From contig NZ_KI530754.1 of the NCBI RefSeq assembly GCF_000488255.1, positions 186,001 through 250,000 on the forward strand: 64,000 nt of DNA. The letters are read 5' to 3'. Position 1 is the first letter of the stretch; every line of letters begins with the position of its first letter. Positions 1 through 8,392 of this stretch are shown here, piece after piece. The DNA comes from Acinetobacter indicus CIP 110367. GTDB taxonomy: Bacteria; Pseudomonadota; Gammaproteobacteria; Pseudomonadales; Moraxellaceae. Position numbers and translations under genes: made by a program. The notes under the pieces are model-generated. The model saw only the letters and a list, made by a program, of their open reading frames with translations. It was not told the origin of the DNA and ran no database searches.

Positions 1-915
1 GGCACCCGTGAATTACAGGAAATTCTGCAACGTGAAGGCATTGATATCAGCCTACGTACCATCCAGCGTGATTTAAACCAGATTTCGCAGCGCTTCCCGA
101 TTGAAAATAATGGCACCGTCCCGCAAGGCTGGCGCTGGCGCTCCGATGCACCGCTACAAAGCCTGCCGCACATGACCAGCTCACAGGCAGTCACCTTTAT
201 GATGGTGGAAGAACATCTCAAACATCTGTTACCACCTAGCCTGATTGAGGAAATGACTCCGTGGTTTGATCTGGCACGGCGCAGCCTGTCGACCCAGAAC
301 AATGTCCGCCAGTGGATTAACCGGGTGCGGATTGTGCCGGCCATTCAGCCGCTGATTCCGCCAGTGGTCGATAAAAGCGCACAACAGGCCATTTATGAAG
401 GCTTATTGCAGGATAAACAGCTGGAATGTGTTTACCATCCACGTACCACCGCTTCGGAAGAAAAGACCTATATTCTGAATCCGCTGGCGCTGGTACAAAA
501 AGGTGCAGTGATTTATCTGATTTGCACCCGACACGACAAAACCGATATTCAGACCTTTGCCCTGCATCGCTTTAAATCGGCGGAGGTATTAAATTCCCGC
601 GCCCTGCATCCGGTTAATTTTGATATTGATGCCTATATTGAATCCGGCGCGCTGGGCTTTAGAGTCGATTACAGCAAGCCGACTGAAAATATCGAGTTGA
701 AACTGACCATGTCAGAAGCCGATGCACATTATTTTGAAGAAACCCGTTTAAGCAAAGACCAGCAGATTATCCAGCTGGACAATGGCTTGTATCAGGTCAT
801 TTCCAATGTACCATTTACCTCGCAACTGGTGTGGTGGCTGCGCAGTTTTGGCAAAAAACTGGTACAGATTGAACCGGCAGAAGTGTCTGACGCTGTGCAT
901 CAAGTCAATGAATAA
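1..915 (+). CDS. WYL-domain transcriptional regulator, 5' end missing
   Basis: The reading frame is open from base 1, so the gene starts before the window; a start at 172 would cut off the visible DNA-binding part. The first 30 or so residues contain RTIQRDLNQIS, typical of the recognition helix of the DeoR-like winged helix-turn-helix found in front of WYL domains. The rest (from about residue 60) fits a WYL ligand-sensing domain and its C-terminal extension, including the segment ALVQKGAVIYLICTR. Such proteins usually sense a nucleic-acid-related ligand and regulate stress or repair genes, but the target here cannot be inferred. The missing N-terminus prevents a length comparison. Confidence 0.85.
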   Translation, partial: GTRELQEILQREGIDISLRTIQRDLNQISQRFPIENNGTVPQGWRWRSDAPLQSLPHMTSSQAVTFMMVEEHLKHLLPPSLIEEMTPWFDLARRSLSTQNNVRQWINRVRIVPAIQPLIPPVVDKSAQQAIYEGLLQDKQLECVYHPRTTASEEKTYILNPLALVQKGAVIYLICTRHDKTDIQTFALHRFKSAEVLNSRALHPVNFDIDAYIESGALGFRVDYSKPTENIELKLTMSEADAHYFEETRLSKDQQIIQLDNGLYQVISNVPFTSQLVWWLRSFGKKLVQIEPAEVSDAVHQVNE

Positions 916-937
916 AAAAGGTCCCAAGTCCGGGACC
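914..937 (-). terminator. Rho-independent terminator reading leftward
   Basis: GGTCCC (920-925) pairs with GGGACC (932-937). Read on the minus strand, the stem is followed at once by six T residues. It does not look like a terminator for the plus-strand WYL gene, so it implies a minus-strand transcript ending here. Confidence 0.55.
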
Positions 938-1016
938 TAACATTTGCTTATCATTTTTTCAATTTTTTTGTTATCGCTGCTGATTTTTAGGGAAGTTGAA
1001 CAGGATGCTATTGCTG

Positions 1017-1127
1017 TTAGCATGCCAGTTCAGCCGTATTATAACGAATGGTTTTTAAGGTCATCGTGTACTCCTCTCTGTTTGGATAAGATGACTGTAA
1101 CGCTTCCAACATCATCTGTGAAATCAT
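1017..1127 (-). CDS. Candidate 36-aa protein of unknown function
   Basis: A minus-strand frame from ATG at 1127 to TAA at 1017 encodes a 36-residue peptide; it begins MISQMMLEALQSSYPNREEY and ends RYNTAELAC. An in-frame stop lies just upstream of the ATG. Inside the frame, a GAGGAG motif sits 7 nt before a second in-frame ATG at 1064, which would give a 15-residue product (MTLKTIRYNTAELAC). The frame lies between the mnmG terminator (1192-1226) and another leftward terminator (914-937), so it can be its own transcription unit. No family is recognised. A chance ORF remains possible. Confidence 0.35.
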   Translation of the reverse strand: MISQMMLEALQSSYPNREEYTMTLKTIRYNTAELAC

Positions 1128-1191
1128 AAGATCTGCAGCTTAAATCTGTTTTTTTCTTAAACTCAATGTCCACTTTATTTATTCAGCACAT

Positions 1192-1226
1192 AAAAAAAGC
1201 CCGCGATCTCAACCGCGGGCTTTTTC
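1192..1226 (-). terminator. Terminator of mnmG
   Basis: GCCCGCG (1199-1205) pairs with CGCGGGC (1214-1220) around an 8-nt loop. It is flanked by A7 on the left and T5 on the right, so it can act in both directions. It lies 16 nt after the mnmG stop codon. Confidence 0.85.
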
Positions 1227-1241
1227 ACAAATTAGGATCTT

Positions 1242-3122
1242 TTAAGCAGATTTACGGGCTTGGGCATTTTTACGAATGGTGATCATCACCAATTGAACTG
1301 CCGCAGGAGTCACGCCTGGAATACGACTGGCCTGTGCCAGAGTTTCCGGCAATACCTGTTTCAGCTTCATGGTGATTTCACGCGACAGACCAGATACGCC
1401 GTCATAATCAAAATCAGCCGGGATTTTGGTTTCTTCCAGACGTTTCATCTGCGCTACATCTTCATGCTGACGGTTGATATACCCTTCGTATTTCACCGCA
1501 ATTTCAATCTGATCACCGACTTGCTGCGATACTTCTGAACCAGTCAGTTCGGCAATTTGCGCAAAAGTGATGTTTGGACGTTTTAGCAGGTCAATTGCAG
1601 AACACTCTTTAGAAAGGTCTGCACCCGTCATTTCAACGAATTTTTTACCCATCGGGTTATTTGGCGCAGCCCACAAGTGCTGTAAACGGCCTTTCTCACG
1701 CTCAACTGCATCCATTTTTTCACAGTAAGCATTCCAGCGTGCATCATCCACCAGACCCAGTTCACGGCCAATCGCGGTTAAACGCTGATCTGCGTTATCT
1801 TCACGCAGCATTAAACGGTATTCGGCACGTGAGGTGAACATCCGGTACGGTTCTTTGGTTCCCAAGGTAATCAGGTCGTCAACCAGTACGCCCATATACG
1901 CTTCATCACGTTTTGGCGTCCACTGTTCCTGATCCCAGGCACGGCGTGCAGCGTTCAAACCTGCAAGCAGACCTTGCGCACCGGCTTCTTCATAACCAGT
2001 AGTCCCGTTGATTTGACCGGCAAAGTACAGGTTATTAATGGCTTTGGTTTCCAAAGTGAATTTCAATGCTTGCGGGTTGAAATAATCGTATTCAATCGCA
2101 TAACCCGGACGCAGAATATGGGCATTTTCCATACCACGGATTGAGCGTACCAGTTCAAACTGCACATCAAAAGGCAGTGAAGTTGAAATACCGTTTGGAT
2201 ACAGCTCATGTGTATCTAGACCTTCAGGCTCCAAGAAGACTTGGTGCGAATCTTTGTCGGCAAAACGGTGAATTTTATCTTCAATCGAAGGACAGTAACG
2301 TGGACCTACCCCTTCAATCACGCCGGTATACATTGGCGAACGATCCAAACCACCACGGATAATGTCATGGGTTTTTTCATTGGTATGGGTGATATAGCAG
2401 TTAACCTGTTCAGGATGCATCGACGCATCGCCCATAAATGACATCACTGGAGACGGGAAATCACCCGGCTGCGGCGTCATCACCGAAAAATCAACTGAAC
2501 GTGCATCAATACGCGGTGGAGTCCCGGTTTTTAAACGGCCCACCGGCAGCTGCAATTCACGTAAACGGTGTGCCAGAGAAATAGAGGGTGGATCACCGGC
2601 ACGACCACCGCTGGATTTTTCCAGACCGACGTGAATCACACCACCCAGGAAGGTCCCGGCAGTCAATACTACCGTTTTGGCATCAAAGCGAATGCCCATT
2701 TGGGTGACCACACCTTTAACGGTATCGCCTTCTACAATCAGGTCATCCGCCGCTTGCTGGAAAATATCCAAATTGGCCTGGTTTTCCAAAGTCTCACGAA
2801 TGGCAGCTTTATAGCGAACCCGATCAGCCTGTGCACGTGTGGCACGCACTGCAGCACCTTTACGCGAGTTCAGAATACGGAATTGAATCCCGCCTTTATC
2901 GGCAGCCAGCGCCATCGCACCGCCCAAGGCATCAATTTCACGCACCAGATGCGATTTACCAATACCACCAATGGCCGGGTTACAGCTCATCTGCCCCAAA
3001 GTCTCAATGTTATGAGTTAAGAGCAAGGTTTGTCGGCCCATACGCGCCGCAGCCAAAGCCGCTTCCGTACCCGCGTGACCGCCGCCGATAACAATGACAT
3101 CGTAAACTTTAGGATAATGCAT
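1242..3122 (-). CDS. mnmG: tRNA uridine-5-carboxymethylaminomethyl modification enzyme MnmG (GidA)
   Basis: This FAD enzyme works with the GTPase MnmE to put the carboxymethylaminomethyl group on wobble uridine 34 of several tRNAs. The 626-residue length is normal for the family. The dinucleotide-binding motif GGGHAG is at residues 13-18, followed by the family signatures [36 protein letters not shown] and [14 protein letters not shown]. The ATG start is directly before the conserved N-terminus. It is a single gene with its own terminator; the usual partner rsmG is not next to it. Confidence 0.98.
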   Translation of the reverse strand: MHYPKVYDVIVIGGGHAGTEAALAAARMGRQTLLLTHNIETLGQMSCNPAIGGIGKSHLVREIDALGGAMALAADKGGIQFRILNSRKGAAVRATRAQADRVRYKAAIRETLENQANLDIFQQAADDLIVEGDTVKGVVTQMGIRFDAKTVVLTAGTFLGGVIHVGLEKSSGGRAGDPPSISLAHRLRELQLPVGRLKTGTPPRIDARSVDFSVMTPQPGDFPSPVMSFMGDASMHPEQVNCYITHTNEKTHDIIRGGLDRSPMYTGVIEGVGPRYCPSIEDKIHRFADKDSHQVFLEPEGLDTHELYPNGISTSLPFDVQFELVRSIRGMENAHILRPGYAIEYDYFNPQALKFTLETKAINNLYFAGQINGTTGYEEAGAQGLLAGLNAARRAWDQEQWTPKRDEAYMGVLVDDLITLGTKEPYRMFTSRAEYRLMLREDNADQRLTAIGRELGLVDDARWNAYCEKMDAVEREKGRLQHLWAAPNNPMGKKFVEMTGADLSKECSAIDLLKRPNITFAQIAELTGSEVSQQVGDQIEIAVKYEGYINRQHEDVAQMKRLEETKIPADFDYDGVSGLSREITMKLKQVLPETLAQASRIPGVTPAAVQLVMITIRKNAQARKSA

Positions 3123-3383
3123 AGTGGTAAATTGAGAGATAAAAAGAAATGACAGAATATTATAGCAAAAGCCGGCGTATAAGTTGACAGATTAAGTCAA
3201 TTTTATTTGGATTTTCTCGTGGTTTTTCACCTGATTGATCGCCTGACAATGTAAATGAACGTTGCAGATATACCGCAAATAAAAACATTTCATATTAAAA
3301 ATTAACCAGATATAGGTTGTTTTATTTTGATTATTTTTTATCCTAAATCATGTACTCATTACAAACAAGCACAGGTACGAATT

Positions 3384-3743
3384 ATGAATAAGAAGATACT
3401 CCTCTCATCCATCCTCTGCGGTTTATGTTTATCTCCATTTGCAGCTGTACAGGCAAATGACAAAGTTGAAAAAGTGTACGATTCTCAGCGCTATCAGAAT
3501 GTCTGTAAAGGCAAATCTCAAGGTGCTGCGGTCAGCTTTGCCTATCGTGGCATTATCTGGAACGGTACCTGCCAGCCACAGTTCTTCCCGGCAGACAGAA
3601 AACTCGATATTCACGGTGATGAAGCTGCACTGTATACCACCTGTGGCCAAGACATGAATGCAACCACGGCAACCATTTCCGGTGCAGAAGTTCGTGGTAA
3701 ATGTGCCCTTGGATTTACCCCGCCGCGTCCTGCTCAAATGTAA
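3384..3743 (+). CDS. Small secreted cysteine-containing protein, unknown function
   Basis: The chosen ATG at 3384 follows an AGG ribosome-binding site and starts a clear Sec signal peptide (MNKKILLSSILCGLCLSPFA, cleavage probably after VQA). An upstream in-frame start at 3327 would spoil the signal peptide. The mature part is about 95 residues with four cysteines (NVC, GTC, TTC, GKC), which suggests two disulfides in the periplasm. The end is proline-rich (PPRPAQM). I do not recognise the family. It stands alone between mnmG, which points the other way, and a terminator. Confidence 0.75.
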   Translation: MNKKILLSSILCGLCLSPFAAVQANDKVEKVYDSQRYQNVCKGKSQGAAVSFAYRGIIWNGTCQPQFFPADRKLDIHGDEAALYTTCGQDMNATTATISGAEVRGKCALGFTPPRPAQM

Positions 3744-3792
3744 ACTCCAACCCGATTCACATCTAGCCAAAATATGTGAACTCAATCAAGAA

Positions 3793-3830
3793 AACAGCCA
3801 TTTATTACCAAGTAAATGGCTGTTTTTATT
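3793..3830 (+). terminator. Rho-independent terminator
   Basis: A perfect 12-bp stem (3793-3804 with 3813-3824) with an 8-nt loop, ending in a T-rich tract, sits about 50 nt after the small secreted protein gene. Confidence 0.75.
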
Positions 3831-3905
3831 ATTTTTATGGTTGATTTAAAACTCAACTCAATTACACTGAAACTGGGGAAAATAAGAATTAAATAGGATG
3901 ATGCC

Positions 3906-4790
3906 ATGCAAAACGGCATTTTTACCTTCTTTCTACCGCTAACCTTGGCGGTATTAATGATGGGTTTGGGCTTGCTACTCAGCCCTAAAGATTTTATTCG
4001 GGTCAATCAGCAACCGAAAGTCATTTTTATTGCCTTGTTTACCCGGCAGGTCTTGCTGGTTGGACTGGCATTTATTCTCTGCCTGTTTTTAGAACTACCT
4101 CCTTTGCTGGCAGTGGGGTTAATGTTGCTGTCAGCTACCCCTAGTGGTTCCACCTCTGCCCTGTTCAGCTATGTCTATAAAGGTGATGTGGCCTTAAATA
4201 TTGTCGTGGTCGCCATCAATTCGGTGATGGCCATTTTAACCCTGCCTTTTGTGATTAGTATTGCCATGCGCTATTTCATGGCCGATCAGACCGAAATCAA
4301 CATGCCAATTGAGCGGATTGCCTATACCTTCCTGCTAATTTTAGTACCAGTCTGTTTAGGGATGGCCATTCGCTCGTCTTTTCCAGAGCTGGCCAAACGG
4401 CTGAGTAAACCGATTCGACGCATGTCGGTATATTTTATTTTTGCCCTGTTCTTTTTCGCGCTCTTTCAGGAGCGCTATCAGCTGGCGCAGTATATGGAAC
4501 AGGTTGGACTGGCCACCGCCCTGTACGCTTTTATCAGCTTGGTGGCTGGTTATGTGCTGCCACAACTAATGGATATTCCCGAACAGCAGGCGCGCTCCTG
4601 TGGTTTCTTTATGAGTATTCATAACACCGCGCTGTCTTTAACCCTGGCACTGTCGGTACTACAAAGCACCCAGATTGCCATTCCTGCCGCCATTTACACC
4701 ATCTTCATGTATATGTTTGCCTTGATCTTTGGACATTTACTGGCTAGACGAATGCCGTTAAATTCGGTAAAACAGAAAGTCATAGAGTAA
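3906..4790 (+). CDS. Bile acid:sodium symporter (BASS/SBF) family transporter, copy 1
   Basis: The 294-residue protein is almost entirely hydrophobic, with about nine or ten membrane segments expected. It has the SBF-family features PPLLAVGLMLLSATPSGSTS near residue 65-85 and SIHNTALSLTLAL near residue 235-250, positions where the family binds sodium and substrate. Members carry bile acids, pantoate or other organic anions with sodium; the substrate cannot be told from sequence. The next gene is a paralogue of the same length, 77 nt downstream, so the pair is a tandem duplication, probably cotranscribed. Confidence 0.88.
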   Translation: MQNGIFTFFLPLTLAVLMMGLGLLLSPKDFIRVNQQPKVIFIALFTRQVLLVGLAFILCLFLELPPLLAVGLMLLSATPSGSTSALFSYVYKGDVALNIVVVAINSVMAILTLPFVISIAMRYFMADQTEINMPIERIAYTFLLILVPVCLGMAIRSSFPELAKRLSKPIRRMSVYFIFALFFFALFQERYQLAQYMEQVGLATALYAFISLVAGYVLPQLMDIPEQQARSCGFFMSIHNTALSLTLALSVLQSTQIAIPAAIYTIFMYMFALIFGHLLARRMPLNSVKQKVIE

Positions 4791-4867
4791 TTTGAATAAA
4801 CAGTAAAAGATATTTTGCATGAAGCAACTGTCTTTTCTCACAAGGATAAATTTGACAGGAAGGTCAT

Positions 4868-5755
4868 ATGGATTCAGGCATTATTACCGTTATGCTGCCC
4901 TTGGCGCTGGCCATTATTATGGTTGGGCTGGGGCTGGAACTCACGCCCAAAGATTTCGCACGCGTTACCAAACACCCCAAAGCAGTCCTGGTCGCACTAT
5001 TTTGCCAGCTGGTATTGCTGGTCGGGATTGCCTTTTTATTATGTAAAATTCTGGCACTACCGCCGTTACTTGCCGTCGGCATGATGCTGCTGGCTGCTTC
5101 GCCGGGTGGCAGTACCGCCAACCTGTTCAGTTATTTATTTAAGGGCGATCTGGCGCTCAACATTACCTTAACCGCAATTAACTCGGTGATTGCAGCACTG
5201 ACCTTACCCATTATCGTCAATTTCGCAATTGCCCACTTTTTACAGGCTGACCAAAGCATTGGCCTGCAATTCAGTAAAATCTTGCAGGTATTCGGGATTA
5301 TTATTGTGCCGGTGATTATTGGCATGTTAATTCGTCATTATGCCCCGCGACTGACCGAGAAACTGAACAAGCCCTTACGGATTTTTGCAGTGATCTTTCT
5401 GATTTTAATTATCATTGGGGCCATTGTGCAGGAGCGACACAATATCCTGAATTATATTGGTGATATTGGCCTGGCTACCGCACTGTTCTGTATTTCCAGT
5501 CTGGTGATTGGTTACTTCGTCCCACGCCTGTTTGGGATTAATAGCGCCCAGGCCCGCGCCAGTGCCTTTGAAATCGGGATTCATAACAGCACGCTTGCCA
5601 TGACCATTGCCTTAACCGTTATGGCCAGTTCAACCGTGGCCATGCCGGCGGCAGTCTATTCTATTTTCATGTATATCTTCGCCGCCATTTTTGGCATGTT
5701 ATTAAACCGCTTTGTGCCGATTGCCGAACCCAAGCCTGTGGTGGCAAACAGTTAA
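4868..5755 (+). CDS. Bile acid:sodium symporter (BASS/SBF) family transporter, copy 2
   Basis: The 295-residue integral membrane protein aligns end to end with the previous gene: LGLELTPKDFARV against LGLLLSPKDFIRV, PPLLAVGMMLLAASPGGSTA against PPLLAVGLMLLSATPSGSTS, and GIHNSTLAMTIAL against SIHNTALSLTLAL. An AGGAAGG ribosome-binding site lies just before the ATG. The GGS rather than SGS in the core motif could mean a different substrate. A terminator follows at 5771, closing a two-gene unit. Confidence 0.88.
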   Translation: MDSGIITVMLPLALAIIMVGLGLELTPKDFARVTKHPKAVLVALFCQLVLLVGIAFLLCKILALPPLLAVGMMLLAASPGGSTANLFSYLFKGDLALNITLTAINSVIAALTLPIIVNFAIAHFLQADQSIGLQFSKILQVFGIIIVPVIIGMLIRHYAPRLTEKLNKPLRIFAVIFLILIIIGAIVQERHNILNYIGDIGLATALFCISSLVIGYFVPRLFGINSAQARASAFEIGIHNSTLAMTIALTVMASSTVAMPAAVYSIFMYIFAAIFGMLLNRFVPIAEPKPVVANS

Positions 5756-5770
5756 GTACTTTTTTCACCC

Positions 5771-5798
5771 AAGGATGTCGCGCTGGCATCCTTTTTAT
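5771..5798 (+). terminator. Terminator of the BASS transporter pair
   Basis: AAGGATG (5771-5777) pairs with CATCCTT (5787-5793), followed by TTTATTTT. Confidence 0.75.
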
Positions 5799-5872
5799 TT
5801 TGTACATTGGTAGGCGAAACCGATTGCCTTCCGCTACAATATCCTTTTGAAAAAACAAATTAGGTTATTCCT

Positions 5873-6775
5873 GTGAAGTGGTTACAAATACATATTACTG
5901 TTGATCAAGCTCAAGTCGACTTTACTGAAACATTACTCAGCTCACTTGGCGCCGTGAGTGTAACGCTGGATGATGCTGAAAATCAGGACTTGCTTGAACC
6001 ACTTCCAGGCGAAACACCGCTGTGGAACAAGGTGATTGTGACCGGTATTTATGCACAGGACGAAAACGAAGAAATTGATGTGGCTGCGCTGGAAACTTTC
6101 ATTCGCACTCAACTGCCAGATGCACCAATGCGTAGCGAATTCCTGGAAGATCAGGTCTGGGAACGCTCATGGATGGATTATTACGAGCCAATCCAGATTG
6201 CTGAAAAATTCTGGATTGTACCGGAATGGCTAGAGCCCCCTGAAGCAGATGCGGTGAATATTAAACTGGATCCGGGTCTGGCCTTTGGTACCGGTAACCA
6301 TGCCTCAACGTTCCTGTGCCTGCAATGGTTAGGTAAAACCGATGTTAAAGATAAAATCGTCATCGACTATGGTTGCGGTTCTGGCATTTTAGGTGTTGCT
6401 GCCCTACTTTTAGGTGCGAAAAAAGTCTATGCCACTGATATTGACCCGCAGGCGGTTTTAGCCACCCAGCAAAATGCTGAATTGAATGGCGTACTGGATC
6501 GTCTGTTTGTCGGTCTGCCTGAAGAGTTTAATGAAACCTTAAAAAATCAGAAAGCCGATGTACTGGTTGCCAACATTCTGGCTGGCCCGTTAATGATGCT
6601 TGCGCCTGAATTCGCAACTTTAACCAAATCTGAGGGAGAGTTCGCACTTGCAGGTGTAATCGAAGAGCAAGTTGCTGAAGTTTCTAGTGTTTATTCTGAA
6701 TTTTTTGATATATTAGAGGTCGAAAAACGTGAAGAAAACTGGTGCCGAATTTCCGGGAAGCGCCAGCCGCATTAA
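5873..6775 (+). CDS. prmA: Ribosomal protein L11 methyltransferase PrmA
   Basis: PrmA trimethylates residues of ribosomal protein L11 using S-adenosylmethionine. The 300-residue length matches the family. An N-terminal substrate-recognition domain (about 1-100, with [14 protein letters not shown]) is followed by [15 protein letters not shown], the SAM-binding loop [12 protein letters not shown] (about residue 163) and the catalytic-site motif VANILAGPL. Translation starts at GTG 5873 just before MKWLQIHI; no better in-frame ATG is present. The zinc-ribbon gene follows after 18 nt and is probably in the same operon. Confidence 0.97.
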   Translation: MKWLQIHITVDQAQVDFTETLLSSLGAVSVTLDDAENQDLLEPLPGETPLWNKVIVTGIYAQDENEEIDVAALETFIRTQLPDAPMRSEFLEDQVWERSWMDYYEPIQIAEKFWIVPEWLEPPEADAVNIKLDPGLAFGTGNHASTFLCLQWLGKTDVKDKIVIDYGCGSGILGVAALLLGAKKVYATDIDPQAVLATQQNAELNGVLDRLFVGLPEEFNETLKNQKADVLVANILAGPLMMLAPEFATLTKSEGEFALAGVIEEQVAEVSSVYSEFFDILEVEKREENWCRISGKRQPH

Positions 6776-6793
6776 TCAACCTCTATAGATCTT

Positions 6794-7663
6794 ATGAGTG
6801 AAAAGCAGACCAAGTGCCCCGAGTGTTTAACCACCTATAAAGTTTCTGTTGCACAGCTTACAGTGGCTCAGGGCATGGTTTGCTGTCCCAAATGTGCCTC
6901 TACCTTTAATGCACTCTCGCATCTGGTGCAGCCAAAGCCTGCGCCAACCCAGCTCGAATACAACGGTTTTACTGGTGGACAGGTCAGTTCGCCGGTTCTG
7001 GCCGATCATGGTCTGGCTTTTGACGACACACATGAAACCCATCTGCTGGATATTTTTGACCGTAAGGTTGAACATTCCAATATTGATTTAAAGACCTACT
7101 TAAACAATCTGAATTATTTCAGCACCGAACCGATTGCCAGTATTCCCTCGATGAATCTGTCTGAAAATGAACTGCAGCAAGAACGCAAGAAACATGGTGC
7201 GGGCTATTACACGCTGTGGGGTATTGTCAATTTTAGTCTGGTCGGTTTGCTGATTTTCCAGATTCTATGGTTTAACCCGAAATTCATGAACAACAGCCCT
7301 GCCCTGACTGTGGCTTTTAACGGGGTCTGCCAGCTGTTTAACTGTGAAACCTTTGAAAAGCAGTACAGCCTGATTTCAATTAACCGTGTGCGGGTGAAAC
7401 GCTATGACCATGAACATACCTTGTTCTCCGGCGAGCTGATCAATTTTCATGACAAGAGTTTGGTATTGCCAAAACTGAAAATCACCTTAAAAGATGATAA
7501 TGAAGAAGTGGCGACCTATGTACTCGAACCGAAAGAGTATTTAATTAAAAGTCTGGCCAGCATTGAGCGGATTCCAAAAAATACCCCATTCAAGTTTGAA
7601 ATTCAGCTGCCAGTGACCCGAAAAAGCTTTGATACCTATAATTTAGAAATTATCAAGCCTTAA
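6794..7663 (+). CDS. MJ0042-type zinc-ribbon, DUF3426-like membrane protein
   Basis: The N-terminus has two CxxC pairs (residues 8/11 and 31/34) making a zinc ribbon of the MJ0042 type. A variable linker, one membrane segment near residues 137-158 (YYTLWGIVNFSLVGLLIFQI) and a C-terminal DUF3426-like beta domain follow. The 289 residues and the place between prmA and fis are typical of this group in Acinetobacter-like genomes. The zinc ribbon would be cytoplasmic and the C-terminal domain periplasmic. The function is unknown. Confidence 0.85.
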   Translation: MSEKQTKCPECLTTYKVSVAQLTVAQGMVCCPKCASTFNALSHLVQPKPAPTQLEYNGFTGGQVSSPVLADHGLAFDDTHETHLLDIFDRKVEHSNIDLKTYLNNLNYFSTEPIASIPSMNLSENELQQERKKHGAGYYTLWGIVNFSLVGLLIFQILWFNPKFMNNSPALTVAFNGVCQLFNCETFEKQYSLISINRVRVKRYDHEHTLFSGELINFHDKSLVLPKLKITLKDDNEEVATYVLEPKEYLIKSLASIERIPKNTPFKFEIQLPVTRKSFDTYNLEIIKP

Positions 7664-8031
7664 AAATTAAAAAAAAATGTAAAAAAAGTGCAGTTTTCTT
7701 GCTCACTTTTTCTAAGACAATGGTATGATACGCGCCACGTAAGCTTAGTGCTGCATACTCCTCAGTAATTCAAAACAAATAGAAACTCGCAGAATGCGCC
7801 TTATTTTCAATAACGCGTATTGAGCAGGTTTTTTCGTTTCGATTTTTGGTCTGTAACAATTATTAATCTATTGTTACGCTTATTTTTCGACCAGCGCTGT
7901 GAGTTGTGGCAAGCTGAATGTTCCAGTTTTAGAACTCTCGTTTTAGGATCTAAAACGGGGTTCATTTATTTATAGACCACATTTATATATCACTTTACCC
8001 AAGTGATATCTGATTTTTCGGATTAATTCGC
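7664..8031 (+). promoter_or_regulatory. Long structured leader and promoter region of fis
   Basis: This 368-base gene-free stretch holds an extended -10 promoter: TATGAT at 7724-7729 preceded by TG at 7721-7722, with a possible -35 TTGCTC at 7699. A start near 7737 would give a leader of about 295 nt. Three stems follow: GTAACAA 7853-7859 with TTGTTAC 7871-7877; GAAC/CGTTTTAG (7932-7946) with CTAAAACG/GTTC (7950-7963); and a 9-bp stem 7987-7995 with 8001-8009, followed by a short T run at 8014. The last could attenuate transcription just before fis. The regulation itself is inferred. Confidence 0.5.
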
Positions 8032-8301
8032 ATGAATAGCAAATCTCCTATTTTTACTGCACAATCTGATGTCGCTCTTCGTATCCACGTTGATCGCGCA
8101 GTTCGCCATTACTTTGCTCAATTGCAAGGCGAGCAACCTTCTCAGGTGTATGACATGGTGCTAGCAGAAATGGAGAAACCTCTTTTATCTGTAGTTCTAG
8201 AATATACACGTGGTAACCAGACACGTGCTGCCGAGATTCTAGGCTTAAACCGTGGTACTTTACGTAAAAAGTTAAAAGCTCACGGTTTAATGAGTGAATA
8301 A
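8032..8301 (+). CDS. fis: DNA-binding protein Fis
   Basis: Fis bends DNA, organises the nucleoid and activates rRNA and other growth-linked promoters. The 89-residue length is close to E. coli Fis (98). The C-terminal helix-turn-helix is clear: [20 protein letters not shown] at about residues 60-80. The N-terminal part ([15 protein letters not shown]) matches the dimerisation helices. In enterobacteria fis follows dusB; here it lies between the zinc-ribbon gene and purH, and dusB is about 54 kb away (61936-62982). Confidence 0.95.
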   Translation: MNSKSPIFTAQSDVALRIHVDRAVRHYFAQLQGEQPSQVYDMVLAEMEKPLLSVVLEYTRGNQTRAAEILGLNRGTLRKKLKAHGLMSE

Positions 8302-8309
8302 ATGATAAA

Positions 8310-8339
8310 ATGCTCGCGGCTTTCGTGGGCATTTTTTTT
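8310..8339 (+). terminator. Terminator of fis
   Basis: A 9-bp stem with two G-T pairs (ATGCTCGCG with CGTGGGCAT) is followed by T7, right after the fis stop codon. Confidence 0.8.
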
Positions 8340-8392
8340 AACCGCATTTTGCTAATGTTTTAATCTGTTTTTTGATAACTGTGACGAAAATC

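Noticed and set aside
944..1129. A 61-codon plus-strand frame after the WYL gene
   Set aside because: No ribosome-binding site and unlikely composition; the minus-strand frame in the same place has better support.
2568..3020. A 150-codon frame on the plus strand inside mnmG
   Set aside because: It lies wholly within the opposite strand of a clear, conserved gene and its product resembles no protein family.
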